From positions 41,888,939 through 41,952,938 of the forward strand of contig NW_023998415.1 in the NCBI RefSeq assembly GCF_014805625.2: a stretch of 64,000 nt of DNA, given 5' to 3'. Shown piece by piece: positions 1 to 14,955 of the stretch; positions within the stretch are counted from its first letter, which is position 1; the number at the start of each line of letters is the position of its first letter. The notes under the pieces were generated by a model. That model worked only from the letters and a program-made list of their open reading frames with translations. It made no database searches and was not told the DNA's origin. Made by a program: the position numbers and the translations under genes. Origin of the DNA: Glossina fuscipes. Taxonomy: Eukaryota > Arthropoda > Insecta > Diptera > Glossinidae.

Positions 1-993
1 AATATAAGAGCTGCATAGCATATACGTTAGCTAAGAATGTGTCAAATTGTTCATACGCGCAGCTCGAGAATTGTCTAAATTTGAAATCGACATTTACTAA
101 TAGACATTTATTTAATTATTTATTTATTTATTCAACTAATGAAAATCAGCCCTTTACAGTATGCAGCAAAGAAGCTCGATGTTACTTGTTGTGTGAAGTA
201 GCTTAAATTTAAGCTTAAAGACTAGTAAAAAGCAGTCAGCTTAAAGTTAATTAATACCTATTGATATGATTACTTTGCGGAAAGCATTATAAGTTATATT
301 GTTATGGATAAATTATTAACTGATAAATGATAATAATCGTTAATGTTTTTGCAAGCAACGTAGAACAAATTGTAAATAGTTTATAATGAAAGCGACAAGA
401 TGGTAATTCAACTGAGATATAGTGCCTCGACAGCCGCTATGGAGAATTGAAATTAACTTTACTTAGTAAAATCAATGGCTAGGTTGCACCATTAATCAGT
501 TTATTCACAAAAGCAGATCCAAGTGCGAATCTTTGCCTGTAAAGTATGGGAACATTGATCAAATTTCAATGGGTTAATATATGAAGACAAAGTGACACAG
601 GGTCTCCATTCTAGCCTTCGTAAGGCTGATATAATAAATTAATTTTAGACAGACTCTAGTATATATAAATATCACAGTCATAGCTTACAAAGCTATCAAA
701 GTCACCCAGACTAACTTTCAAACAAATCCCAAAGTACATCCAGCTTTTTATTTAGAATTGAGAGTAGTAGCGCAAATTGGGTTTAAAAAAAAACACTCCC
801 ATTAGACAAATATGGAAGGCCATCTGTAACGTACCCATATATATTATATGTAGATCTCTGAGGCGAACTTGTACATAAAATGACAATTTCTTACGCCTAC
901 TTAAGAAATGTGAGTTACTCTATTCCATACTACTAACTCCACCGAATTTCGATTTAGGAGGATCTGAAATCAAATAAAAGGGACAATTCCATT
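1..993. other. AT-rich DNA, possibly decayed retroelement flank
   Basis: No host coding signal. Minus-strand sequence next to the reverse-transcriptase relic may be the decayed 3' part of the same element, but I cannot align it convincingly. Confidence 0.5.
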
Positions 994-1218
994 TCAATAG
1001 CATACATTAAAGTACAAGACATACTCAATTACAGACAGCAAATAATTTATGAATCGAGCGAAGAATAGGGGACCAAGATGATTACCCTGTGGGCTACCAG
1101 ACGAAAAAATCATTTCTCTAGATAAGGTAGCAATGCGTGTTTCGTATGGCGTTTTAGACAAAGGCAAAATCCATTTAACCAAGTTATACAAATTACATAC
1201 ATCTATAAAGTGACACAA
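994..1218 (-). mobile_element. Non-LTR retrotransposon reverse-transcriptase relic
   Basis: The minus-strand frame contains SSGSPQGNHLGPLFFARFIN, the hallmark S-G-x-P-Q-G-x-x-L-G-P-L-x-F block of non-LTR reverse transcriptases (Jockey-like clades), preceded by W-I-x-x-L-S-x-x-x-x-x-x-R-I. The frame decays just after YVLYFNVCY, where the catalytic Y-A-D-D would be expected. Only about 74 residues remain, so it is dead. Confidence 0.8.
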
Positions 1219-1534
1219 ACACGTACATCATGTAAAAAAGGATTCACATGCACTTGTTAGCGTGTATTACATATGCACTTCAAGAAAGGTTTAGTATATA
1301 GTTATTTTACCCTTAGACAAACGAAACTAAGTATCAAAAACCGTTATTCGACCCGAATCTTAATTAAGCTTAGAACACCACTGATGTGATCAATTATAAA
1401 AATTAAAAAATGCTTACATTGCCATTAATGCAATAACAGCAACGGCAAATGTAACACAAGGTCAAATACCAACTGCTGTGTTTATGTCAAAATAAACTGA
1501 AAAGCAAATTATAAAAATAATTTTCAAAATACCC

Positions 1535-1570
<36 letters not shown>

Positions 1571-3427
1571 AATATTTATGTATTTATTAAAATTTATGAA
1601 CAGACAGGCAATTCAAAAAAAAAAGAAAAATTTCTATATGTATGAGTGACATGTGTGCAAATGAAAGCGTACATAACGCGGAGATTACCCCCAAGTAAGA
1701 GTTTAAGATAAACATCACATTTTACAGTTAAGAATAAAAGAAAACGTAGATATGGAAAACAATGCAAAGAAATACAAAAAAAATAAATAAATAAAATAAA
1801 ATAACAAAAGGACGGACGTAAATATGTACGTACGTACATCTTATAAAGCACAAGAATGTCTTTCAATCAATTTAAAAAAAAAAAAATGTTAATTTCAACT
1901 AAGCAACTAAGAAAAGAACTAGGCTCGATCAAGCTCCGATTCTTGAATGCCGTACACAATCAATCGACAGTCTTGTAAGCGAAAGATTAAAAATTCTTCT
2001 TTATTCTTTGTTTTTACTCAACTTATACTAATCACACTTATAAGCAGAATATTCAAAATAAAAAAAAAAAAAATGTTTCTAAATTTTTCCAATCGCCAAG
2101 AGACTTTTCCAGAATCTCGCGGCCTTCTCGCGTACAAATTTTTCAGTATTCTTTCAAATGGTAAGAAAAAAAAAAAAAAAAAATCGTAAGCAAGTGCGGT
2201 TTTTAAATACTATCTAAAGTACCATGACAAGAATGTAATTTAGAAATAGAATATAAAAGCAGGAGAAGTAAGTATTAAGAATTTTTACTTATGCTCATAA
2301 AGAGTTACAAATGTAATAAAAGAGTTAGTACACTCGCGCTAAATAATATTATGGCGTGCTGAATATAATAAACCACTTGTGGTGAAGCTTTACGCTGGGG
2401 AGAGGATCAACTGCACAGTTATCGTAAATATGTTCGTTTCTATGCAGGCGCACATATGCATTAATGTGTACGCGAGTTGTTGTGATAAACGATATTCATG
2501 TATATATCTTTTTATGGCGGGGGCATTAAGTCCATGCTATCATTATCATCATTTTCGCTTAGCATGATGACAGCCTAACAAACCGTGGCAACTAATAAGA
2601 AATGTCTTGATGATGACGTTAATCAGGGGACGGACGTAAACTTATATATATATATATATACACGTGCACGGCAGCCAACAAGGGCGGACTAATATGAAAA
2701 GAGCGCGCGCGTGATACATGGATAGACAGTGAGGAAAAGAGAAAGAGACAGAGAGAGAGAGAGAGAGAGAAAGAAACAAACATAATTCTTAAATTGGCAT
2801 CAAATTACCGTAATGGTTTGGTTTGTATATGCGTACAATTCTCTAGCCTATGCACATTTCCTGTAATGCTTACAAGCGGTATCATGATTTTTTTTTTTTT
2901 TTTCTCTAACAACTCCAACAACACATGGAAATGTTGCAAGTCGTTATATGTTAGTTTGTTAGTTGATTGTTGTTGAATGCTTTTTACAATTTCCTTTGTT
3001 TGCTTTTTTTTTCCACATTTTTCCTGCATTTTTTTCATTTACCTTATTTTCTTGTAAAAATGCCAGAAAAAAAAAACCAAAAACATGCAGAAGAAGTTAA
3101 CCCACTATTGCAAAGAGTGTCAATAGGCATACCAAAAACAAAACAAAAAAAAAAAAAAAAACAAAACAAAACAGTCTATTGAGAGTAACCACAGCAGTGC
3201 GTGTGGTTGAAATGTTTTTACCAGCCACTGCCACGGTACTTGTGTATATTATGTGTATATATTGCGTTAATTTTTACTTACTGCTCTATATTTAGATATT
3301 TAGATATTTAACTCATTTATGTATTCTTGAATAGTATAACTTTACAAAATGTACATACGGACAAACGTTAACGCGTCCCTCTAATGTTGCATCGGCACGC
3401 TATACTTTCTATTTAAAATTGTTGATT

Positions 3428-3457
3428 GCAAGCAATGCAGGGATATGCATTGCTTGC
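3428..3457. repeat. Perfect 12-bp inverted repeat with 6-nt loop
   Basis: GCAAGCAATGCA at 3428-3439 and its exact complement TGCATTGCTTGC at 3446-3457 flank GGGATA. Confidence 0.95.
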
Positions 3458-6400
3458 CTCCGAACGGTAATTGAAAACAAATGAGTGAGATTATTGGTTA
3501 ACCTCGACCGCTTTATGCTCTACACTTATCCAGACTATGCCTAACTGCGTTCTTATCATTCGCATTAACTAAAAGATCTATGTTTTATTTAACATAAATT
3601 TTGAGTATTTATCGTTTCAAAGCAACACTAATACTATCAAAGAGTAATAAGATGTTTTTGATGATCTCTTGGTTGTATCGAGGCTTTCGTCCGAAATTCA
3701 ATTCACACTTCGTTCCGGAAGCGATTTGCTCTGACTGTATTTTCGAAACTTAAAAGCTCAAACTCCAGAGATAATATTTGCTCTTGGCCCAAGAAATACT
3801 ACTCGGATTCGAATAGAGATCTTTCTTAGGGGGAAGTAAATTCAATGGATTTCCTCTTGATGAACAATTTGTGCATTTTCTTTTGCAATCCGATATTACA
3901 TACATATATATATATATATATATGGCAGTTTTGCAGTAATTGGGAATTATTGGAATATTCTTCACGTACAATATGCAATTAGCTAAGCTTAGCGATCAGT
4001 TTTTTGTTTAGCAAAAAATCCATTCATTAAAACAATAAAACAACAGCCTCAGCGCAAACGAATTTGAATAAGATTTGATTTGAATGACTTTTTCAAAACT
4101 ATAGGAAGACGCATAATCCTATCCTTTGACATGGCGTGACATGGTCCTTCAATGATAATGAAATTGAGTTGAGAATGTTTGCCTATCTATCCGTCCATCT
4201 GCTTGTCGAAATCGCGACTGCAACCTTAAAAGATCGCCCTTGACCTCAAAATTTGACTTTTATCACAATCGCTATAGGTTTAGGTATAAAATTTTTTGTT
4301 AAGAAAACTTTCATCAACAGTATGAAGATCCGTTAAATTGAACCGCAATTAGTAGCTGGAGATATATGAAAAAGAAATGGCAGAGTAATAGAAATTGGAA
4401 GTGTAGACTTGGGAAATAGATGGCTTACCAAGGCATCCATCCAGACGTGTCAAACAAACGTTAATGATAACTGTTGCTGCATACCAATCATTTGCTCGGT
4501 TTAATATGTTGAAATTTGTGCCAAATAAAGAACATTGTCGAGGAGTTTTGTGTTTTTTTTTTTTTTTCTTTCTTGTTCGAACAATATAAAGGAAGATAAT
4601 TTTTACCTCGTATGACTTTGTGGAGATGAGAAGCGGACTTATTTTAAGAATATAAAGTGGAAAAGAGCATATAGATGGACGTAGCCGCATTGCTCACGTC
4701 AACTGCAAGGCTGATTAACTTAGCTGACGCGATTCTGTGCGCGATATAACAATCAAATTGTAATAAATACGATATCATCGATACGACATCATATTAATGG
4801 TGAATATTGAGGGATAAAGACCAGGGATTATACAATACTATACATTGCTCTTTCTTCTCTATTTTAGGGTTCAATCTACTTCTATCTCCTAATATTATAT
4901 CCTATTCTAAATTGTAGTGAATTTAACAATATAACATAGCTACGGGTAAAAGGGGAGTTCGCATGTGAATGCAACGAACGAAATGAATTGTGAACTCTTG
5001 AAGAAATAAACCTTTTTTTTTTTTTTTCTTGTTTGCTGTCCAAACAAAGCACTTGATAAGTGTTCTCAGCATTATATGGCAAACATAGTAAGCAACTTTG
5101 GCGACTTTAACGTTAACGCAAAAAAGAAAAAAAGGAAAAGTGAGCACAACTTTTGACCACATTGATGTTTTATGCGTTACGCATTAGTAAACGAAAGGAA
5201 AATGTAATAAAATAGAAATTTATTAAAATATTTACTCTTAAAAAAAAAAAAAAAAAAAAAAAAAGTAAGAAATAGAAAATTATTTACAAATTTATATAAC
5301 CAGTTAATGATTTAGTAAACTAAACTAAAACTAAAGTAAAAGAATGTGAGATGATTTGAGAAACAGAGCAGAATTAACAGTTATATAAATCTCACGCATA
5401 TAATTCCTTTATTATTATATCAGTTTTAAACGATTAAATTTATTGCAAGTTATAGAGTACAACACTTACTTACATATATAAAAAGAATATTAATTAGGGT
5501 TACACTTTACAAAAGTTTAAATATTTGTTTGTTTTTTTTGTTTTTTTTTCTTTATTTACACTCAGTGGGGTAATGAGTTTTTATTTTGTCACTAACTTTA
5601 CTCATTTTCACACTCATTTTCATTTTAAGTCAAATATTTGAAAAAAAATTGAAATCATTGTAGGCCTTCGGACTTTTAGTTAACACAAGTCATGATCATA
5701 AGCCATGCATTGGCCACCATTGGCGACCATTATCATCGATGAAGAAGAATTTAAGAAAAAAGAAACAAATAATAAAAATTTACTGTTTTTTTATTTACAG
5801 CAAACTAAATATCTTGAAATATTTTTGTTACTAAAACAAGATTATATAATATATTTAATTTTATACCTATTAATAAAGCAAAATAAAAATATATATACAT
5901 TGTGGTAGATATAATTTTTAAATGAATATTCGTTAATGATTTTCTTATACTTATACTTAAACGTAACGGTGTGTTTTTTTTTTAATTAATAAATTTTAAG
6001 TTTAATTGTAGATTTCCTCTATATTAGTTTAAATATTACTTTTCTGTTCGTTTTTTATTTTTCAATCTTTTCTCTCATCTGTAGATGCTTAACATTTCCA
6101 TTTATATGGAAACATGTGAACTCTCATCAATGAATGCAACATGAATACCAAAAAAAAACGAAAAAGCATAAAATTTTGACAAATAAATTTAGATTTAAAT
6201 TTAACAAAACTAAAGAAAGTCTCCTTTTCAAATAAATTTTTTTTTGTATTTTGAATATCAATGTTGCAATATCATAACCTACCATCATTTCAATTGATGG
6301 ATTGAAAATCTTAACCTTTTTATATGAATTGTAGTTAATATCTTAATACCGATGCACTCACATAATCGAATGTAAAATAATTGCAGTTTAACCTAACTAA

Positions 6401-6473
6401 AGCATAACACGCTGTATTAAGTCTGGCGTATAAGTATCCGCTAAAGGAAAATATCCGTAGGATACTGTTTATC

Positions 6474-6507
<34 letters not shown>

Positions 6508-7580
6508 TATAAATATACTTGTTATATCGTATTCGCAAGAGATTTTCCGTATAATTTATATATCTTGTACATATATATATATATATAGGTATATATATAG
6601 GTATATATGATACCATGTGAATGATTGTAGAATCGAATATATATACACAAATACGGCAAGAGGATATCCATTCATTGCGATATAGTATAATATCAAATCG
6701 TCATCAAAAGAACATAATATTCCGCCAAGCAGAGAATTCCAGGCGTTTTCCCAGCAAGATGCCTTGCCATAGAGGCAACTTTAGTACTAGCATCAATATT
6801 TTGAAAGCGCACTATAGTGCATGTGAAAATTGAAGGCGTTTTGGTCAACCAATTATTGCGCAAGTCGATGACATTTCTCGGAACAAAATATTGCCCAAAA
6901 AACACTTTACATCCCATTTATATAAGGCGGGATACGAAACGAATGAACGATAATTGAATACCATATGAACGCTAAGAGCTATAATGGATCGAATCTTTAT
7001 ACCTGCGAATTACTTCTAAAATGAAAAAATACTGAGCCATTTTTCGATAAGTTGTTAGCGGGCTATGAGAACAAACGATAGCAAATCTCGGTTTGATGCA
7101 ATGGAACGGAAGGATTTGCTTTGGCTATCCATATGGGTTACACTAGCTCCTTTGGTCGCTATGCACAGCTATTTGCTAGACTGCAAAGGCATAAATTTCT
7201 GTTAGCAAAATGAGATAACTTGGTTGAGAAATTTTGATTGCCGCACTATCAGTTGTTTCGTCCTCTATAGAATTCAAAGCAGATCGGAGAAAACTACTTG
7301 GTTCTATTTCGTTCGCACAGAAATTCTACATATTTTACACTGATGACTTATAGCGGAAAATTGGTCAGTGTTATTGGTCAAAATTTTATATGTGTAATAA
7401 AGTTATTCAATTAAAACATAAGAACGATAAAATCGATTTTTGATAAAAAAAAATCCCACGAATTTCTTCTTCGTTGTCCAATCTATTAATAAGATAAAGA
7501 TTTCACTTTAAGACTAACAGAAAACAGGAAATTCAAACGCTTTCTTTTCTTTAGAGAAGAAGAAAAGTCATTTGGACGAT

Positions 7581-7603
7581 GATAGATAGATAGATAGATA
7601 GAT
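7581..7603. repeat. GATA microsatellite
   Basis: Nearly six GATA units in a row. Confidence 0.95.
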
Positions 7604-10600
7604 TGATCCTTCCAAAGATAAGCGTAGTAGATCGGTTATATATAGTTAATTAGCTTTAAATTTCGAATCGCTGTAGCACTGTCCGTGAGTCTAGCGTTGT
7701 TCGTAGGCACAAAAATTGAGATATAAACTTGATACTTAACATATATTCATAGTCGATGGCCGTAGATCAGGTCCCAATAACGAACTATAAAATGTTCCTT
7801 ATAAGTGATTTGAATGATATCAAATTTAGTACAAATATTTTGCTCAGGACAACCAAAATGTCTTATCAATTAATTTTTGCTTCGTTTACATTTTTACATA
7901 ACAATTTTATTGTTACTTTAACGTAGTGATTTGATCGGATGGATAGATATATTAAAAATGAAAGATTCATCCTAACGCGTATATAACTTTCTAACTTGTT
8001 CTCTTCATATTTATGTTTCAATTTTTTTTTTTTTTTTTAATTTTTTTCTCCTACGCTCCTTTCAGCGATTCACTGTACCGTATCTATGTTACGTGAGCAT
8101 TGTGTTGTATGTTTTTATTTTGTAAGCAAGTTAAGAAAGCGTTGTATATATGTAATTAACATAATATGTAGAACATAAAATTCTTATGTTTTAGCTAATT
8201 TAAGAACATTGTTCGTATTTGATATTTAGCATAAAACATGATTTGTTTAAAATCATTTACTTAATTAAAGGCGTTTAAGGCGTTGAATTGATTACAACAA
8301 ATGTATAGATATCTCTGCAAAGCGTAAAACAGTGTCAGTGTAATTGTTTGTTTAAAAATAAAAAAAAAAAATAAAAAAAAATGAAATCTGGTAATAAATC
8401 AAAGAGCTCCGTTAATTTTAAGAATTATTAAGGAAAAATATTTCAAATATGCAAAAAGAAACCGAAAAAAATTTTTTTATAAGAAATTTTCTTATTTTTG
8501 TTTTTTTTTTTTTTTCTTTTCGTTTCTTTTGTTAGAAAACTTAAACGCCTTAAATTTTTTATTTAAAAAAAAAAAAAAAAAAAAAAACTGTTTGTTTGAA
8601 ATCATTTCAATGCAATATAAATTCAATATTTCAAAAATGTTGTAAAACGTCAGTAAGAAAAATGATCAACGAAAACGTGCACAAATCGCATATATTGAGG
8701 CTTATGGGCTTAAAAGAAATTCAGCATATTGTGCCCGCTTTTGAACAACAATGTTTTTCTATTGATATTATTATACTACGATCGAATTAATATAGCGCTT
8801 AATTAAATAAACCTTAAAGAAGGCGTTTTAATTTAGAATTCAGAATCGATATATTAGCAGAGTGATCGTGAACGAAAACTTTATGCAATGTATTTTTACA
8901 CAGTACCAGCTAATAAAACAAGAAGAGTGTACAATACTTTTTACATCTATCATGTACAGCCCCATTAGGTACTATATATTTATACATATATTTGCAATAC
9001 TTGCAAACAGCATACAATTTTATGTCCATTTAATCTCATATCTACCATGATATTGTTGTTTTTTTTTTTTTTTTTTTTTTTTCGAAATTCTCATATGTAA
9101 CGCAGGTGTTCCTGGTACAATGTACAATACCACAGCTCAGCGTAATAGAAAGTAGCTACGATTTGTTTATAAACACACCTATAAAAACAAAAATCTATAA
9201 CTATTGTAAAAACTGAAAATTTGAGCGTATTTTGAACAAAAACAAAAATGCTCTGCATTGGATACCGATTTGAAATTTGACACTAACATTAGAAAAGTTG
9301 CACATGAGATTAGTGCCGATACCCGACATATATATTTTCTTATTGATGCTCTAAGATGCGTTCCATTCAATTTAATATTTCGATAATATTTATAGATTAA
9401 TAATATTTATAGACATATATATATCTATGGGTAGGTCAATTAACAACTTTACACATATGAATTCCGAATGAAAATGAAAAATTACAGGTAATTACAAGTG
9501 GCTTAGTAAACTTAATATATTATTACATTAAAACGATATTAATTAAAAAAATACATAAGTAATTTTATTCTAATGTTTACTGAGAAGAATAAAAAGTAAG
9601 CCTTTACTTTATGGGTACAATCTTAATTTTTCAACTAATGTCTTGCATTCGCTGCGACTTATACAGCTGATCTTATATTAAAAGATGATATGTTTGTTGC
9701 TGTTGGGTATTGAGACGGTTGGATGATTATAAAAAAAAAAATAGACAATAGTGTTTTGTAAGAGTCGTAAGCTAGCAATGAAGAGCGAGAGATTGCAGTA
9801 AAATAAAGCAAGAAAAACAAAAAAAAAAAAAAAAACAAAACTAAATAAATAAATAAATAAATAAAAAAAAATAAAAAAAAACATTAAACAATAACAATCT
9901 GCACACAGAAAGAATAAAGGAAACCAAACCAAAACGCTAATAACAACAAATACGTATTAAGAAAAACTACATCTTCGCAATGAAAATTCAGTGGCATCTC
10001 ACAAAAAAAAAAAAATAAAATAAAACAGTAGAAACGTAAACTTGGAAACACTCAGATATGGGCACGCGCAAGTTACTTAAAAGAGCCGCTACGCATTTTT
10101 CTTTAAATAATATATAAGTGAAATATATATAAAGCTAAATAAAATCAATTTTACACGTGTTTAAGCCACGACAATCGACAAATAAATTAAATGATTTTTA
10201 AAATCGCAGATATTATTACATTAATAAAGTGTGTTAAAACACAATGAGTACATATGTTCAAATTGTCTTGCAACGAATGTTTAATGTGTAGTGTGAACAA
10301 TAAAAATGCAATTATTATAAAAAAAATAAAAATATTGAAATAAATATAAGTGAAATAATTTCTTACCCTTTTTCACAAAAACTATTTTGTTTTTTTTTTT
10401 TTTTTTTTTCATTTTAATCCTTGAGAAGATGGTACGCCCCGTTTAAATCTCAGGCAAATATAGAGCAACACAGGGTTTTTGCATTAATTATCAAAGTGCT
10501 AGCACGTCATCGAAAATAAGTTTAACGTTATACTTTACATTTTATACTTTTCTGAACGACCGACAAAAATATTTGAAGATTTAAAGAATTTTTAATAATA

Positions 10601-13600
10601 ATTTTTTTTTTATTTATTTTTTTTGCGTACAACACATGAATGAAGCTCTAAATAGGTCTGAACTAAAAGTGAATTGGAGCTATGTTTTTAGAATTCTATC
10701 TCAATTTCCCGTAAGAGATTTAATCGATAAGCACATATAACACATATTGGAAAAGAAATTTCTTTGCCGATTCAATATGTAGAAGCATAATTTTTTGTTT
10801 GTCTGTATGTTCAACTTGGCAATGAATATTTAGAACTCATTAGTTAAAGTAAATCGATCTAGAGGCAGACGCTTGCGCATATGTTCCAAACGAACGTTTG
10901 ATTCAGTGATGCAAGGAAGTTTCAAGGAAGTTGTTTTTAACAACAAAAAAAACAAAAAAAAAAAACCTTTTACTATATCGAATATGAAGTAACTCTTCGT
11001 TGTTTTTAAAAAGACTCAATAAATGATTTTGTGTGAAAATTTTAACTAACTCTTGTCTTGGGGTAAAATTTTTTGCGCTTACCATCGATAAAAAAAGTTT
11101 ACACCCGTTACACGTGCGGCGTAATCAAGAAGACACCTTTCGCAAATCGTATAAATTTTATACATATTGTTTTCATCATTATCCGATTTCTTCCGCCTAT
11201 CTTCCTTTTTGTTCCCCTTTTGTTTTTAAATTTTGAAAAAATTCAAGGCAAAAAAAAAAAAAACGGAGCAAAATTTCATCTTAAATATTTAGCAACATCG
11301 GAAAAATTGATGTATTATACCTAGTTGAGCGACAATCGACTTTGAAATTTTGCCTCCTCAAAAACTATAAACACATCCTAGCCTATTATTATTATAAGTT
11401 ATTTTATGGAAATAAAACCTTTCCACTCTTTTATACTTAAATGTAAGTTACAAGGCTTATATTATAAGACTCGAAAAGAAAAACTATTTCAACAACCGAT
11501 TGAAAAAGTTTCCCAAAAACCTTCTCATCGATTGCGGATGTCGAGTATGTGATCGTAAGCAAGCATAAAAAAAAGAAACTTTTTCTCTCTGTTTCTTTCT
11601 ACAAATTTTTTTTCTTCTTTTTTTTTTTTGGTATATCTTTTATGGTCCATTGAAAATTAATGGATCTATGCGTGCTGTATGTAATTGTATTATAATAAAA
11701 CTAATTATCTTTCATATTTAAGCAAAAGTTTCCAGAAAAAAGAAAATAAATAAATAGTGTTTACCCATCTCTAAGAGTTAATTGCCAAATTAATTTGAAA
11801 ACTTGAAAAATTTTGTGCTGCAAAGAAAAAAGTTTTTTTTTTTTTTAGCAATCAGAGTAGATATAGTTAGACTTTCTAAGTGTTTGCGAAAGCATAATAA
11901 CGTGCTTCGAAAATCGCATAAAGTGCATCGATATTTTTCATTAGTTCATGGCAGTATATGCTTAAACTTATCAATCGTGTAGTAAGATCGTTATCATTAA
12001 TGATAAACGAATTTGTAATGTTCGGCAATTCAAGACCGATTGAGTCGGGGAACTGATAAGACATCGGTCAACAATAATTTCTACGGATGACGCATAGATG
12101 CCGTATTTAACAATAAATCCATATTATTATTAGAAAATTTGAAACCCCCAGGAGACGGGCATCTGTACCGCTTGAAATCGGCATTGGTTTGAAATATATG
12201 ATGGCAACTCTTCCCGGAAGAAAGGTACTAATTTAAGCAAGCCCTACGGTTTGTACTAATAGCACTGAACACAATCGACGCCTAAAAGAAATGTCTACAA
12301 CGTAGAACGCATCATTAAAGTTTTGAAAATTATTCTCGATAATCGAAAAGTGAAGTGTCAAGAGACGCCCTGATATCTTAAATATAACAAAGCTATATAT
12401 TCACTATTTTGGATCAACTTTTCGGCATAGGAAACCTGTCTTCCAAAATGATATCGCGTTTACTCGTAACGCAATACACGCACCGTATCGCAGTTCGATG
12501 GATGCGATGGGAAAATTGCATTGCAATTGAAATTCGAATTGCCGCCGCACCCACGTGATTTCCCAGATCTCGGTCTCAGGTATCTGTTGTCTCTCTATAA
12601 ATCTGAAACGGCTAATTCTTGAAAAGAGATTTCGATCGAATGATGCAGTCATTGCGGATTCCGACGCCTATTTTGGGTGATTTGACAAATATTTCTTTCT
12701 ATAAAAAAGCGACGAATTGTTGAATAAGGAGACTATGTCGATAAATAAAATCGAATTTTTATAAAAAAAAAATGTTCTCTTAACCATCAGGAATTATTGA
12801 GTGATATATTACTTTTCCCTTTTTCATAATTTATAAATTGGGACGATTTAAACATAGATCTTTAAGTTGTGCGTTAAAGTTTTCTTCAAAAAAAATTTCA
12901 GAAATCAACTAAATCCGCTTCGCTCACAATTAAAAGGCTATCATATAAATAGATATCAATATTGATCAAGTGATTCGATCACTTTACCTTATTATCAAAT
13001 CGTATAAGCAAACTAGTAATGGGCCTTAAAGAATTCTTCCTAAAGGGAATACATTATAATTTTCTTTTTGCAAAAAATTTTCGTAATTTCCTAAATATAT
13101 ATACATATATATGTTAGGTTTTTGAAAACATGTAATCAATGAGATACTATTAATATTAAAGCAACAAAATATATGCTTTCTGTATGTACAGGCCTATGGC
13201 CCAGAAATAATTTCTTGAAAATGAAATTTAGAAATAACAACTTAAGTACATACCAAATTTAAATTAAATTAAAAATTCAATGTTGATAAAAAAATGCAAA
13301 GTAAAAAAAAAATGCAAAAACAAAAAAAAAATAAATAAATAAACAGCAAGCTATGCAATAAACTGTCCTTGAGAAGCCAGTGCCTAATAGTGACAAAACA
13401 ACCAGATACTAAATGAACATTTTATGCGCAACAATAAAATAAATAAAAAAACAAAAGAGACAAAAAAAAAAAAAATCAAATAAGAAACAAGTTTAACTAA
13501 ATAATACCTTTAAAGGAAATCCCATTAAAAAGTTGAGTTTTGTGAAAAAAGCAAACAAGTTAATAATACTACGAAAATGCTACAATAGCAACAAATGAAA

Positions 13601-14955
13601 ATGCAAAGCATTTTCATACCTGCGTATATAATCATACCTATCTATCTATATAGATGTATACTTGTGGAAACATTTGTCATAATTATGAAAATAACAATAT
13701 TATTCATAATACATATTTGTATATATACAAGTGTCGAAATAAAAAGAACACAAGCATATAATAATACATATATATGTACACTCCGGATCAATCACATAGT
13801 TTCAATGATAAACCTATATAAACGATGTGTCACATTTATTTAGCCCACTATTGAAAAGCCAATGTAAGAAGACATTCAATAATAGATGCACTTTAGCCGA
13901 ATCCTATGTAGATATTAACAGGAGATTTTGTATTAATTGTTCGTAATGTCCTTATCAAAATTTCAATAATATAACTTAGATATATTACTTTCTTTTCTTT
14001 TTTATGTTATTCAAATTCAATTTATTGTTGTCTTAAATTTGTTAAGTCTATCGAGGACAGAAAATGTCTTAACGATTATATCTTGTAATTATTGGGAGAT
14101 TTTAGTTCTTATCCCTATAATAAAAACAAATCCGCCATCACTATGATGATACAGTCAATGATAATTTGGAGAAAGTATATTCGACTTAACTCTATATTTA
14201 TATATATATATATCTTACTTACTTACTTATATATATATATCTTACATCGGCAAGATGAAATTTATGTAGATTTCATCTAATGTAATAGCAGGAGAATATT
14301 ATATAACTCAAACGTTATGATTTAGTTCGAGACGTTCCGATTTAGGAACAAATTTTTGGAAACTTTAATTCCTATATATCTTAAAATGGAAATTTGGTTA
14401 TGTATGTATATAAATAAAAATTGCAAAGTATTCTATTAATTGTACAAGTGTGAGTTAATTAATTAACACCATTTTTATACCCAAACAATGCAAGTAAAAA
14501 ATCTATTAGGATCAATAAAAGTTAAAGCTTGTAGTCGATTATGGACCATGATCGAAGTGATGACTTTTCACTTAAACAGGGTGATGATGCGGAGCTGTTG
14601 TGTTTTTTTAGTTGGTCATCGAGCTTAGGAACATATATGTACGTGCATGTATCAAATTTCTTAGCATTCCAATGACAGGATACAAGTAGACGCTTGGATG
14701 GACACATTTCAATTTACTGAGTCTTTTTACATTTATCAAGAATATGTGTTCTTTATGCATATTTCTGGCCGGAAAGATGTATTTCATATAACTCTATCGT
14801 TAAATGGTGGGCTGTAAAAATCTTTAGCTTTTCCGATTTAATTAATTTCTAGCTCTGCAGCAATCCGTAAAGTAGAAGGGCCTTAAGTGGTCAGTTCACT
14901 CAGAGTATTTTTTTAAGTCTATCCAACAGAGAAGCACTGTATAGACATATACGCA

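Larger units (their letters stand above)
1219..14955. other. AT-rich non-coding DNA
   Basis: No protein-coding exon recognised. Contains poly(A) runs (33 A at 1536-1568), (GA)n at 2747-2772, (TA)n tracts (2644-2660, 3902-3922, 6472-6510, 6571-6610), (GATA)n at 7581-7603 and a 12-bp perfect inverted repeat at 3428-3457. Probably upstream or 5' intronic DNA of sls. Leader exons or enhancers could be present but are not visible by eye. Confidence 0.7.

Noticed and set aside
2805..3038. Lys-rich minus-strand ORF
   Set aside because: Driven by A/T homopolymers.
6693..6917. 74-codon minus-strand ORF in the upstream DNA
   Set aside because: No motif, no conserved pattern, overlaps an opposite-strand frame of similar length; treated as chance.
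9678..9932. Minus-strand Phe-rich membrane-like ORF
   Set aside because: Made of poly(A) and AAAT repeats on the + strand; no homologous pattern, typical low-complexity artefact.
12404..12652. 82-codon minus-strand ORF with mixed composition
   Set aside because: Composition is protein-like and the local DNA is less AT-rich, but I recognise no motif and no splice partners; could be another decayed mobile element.
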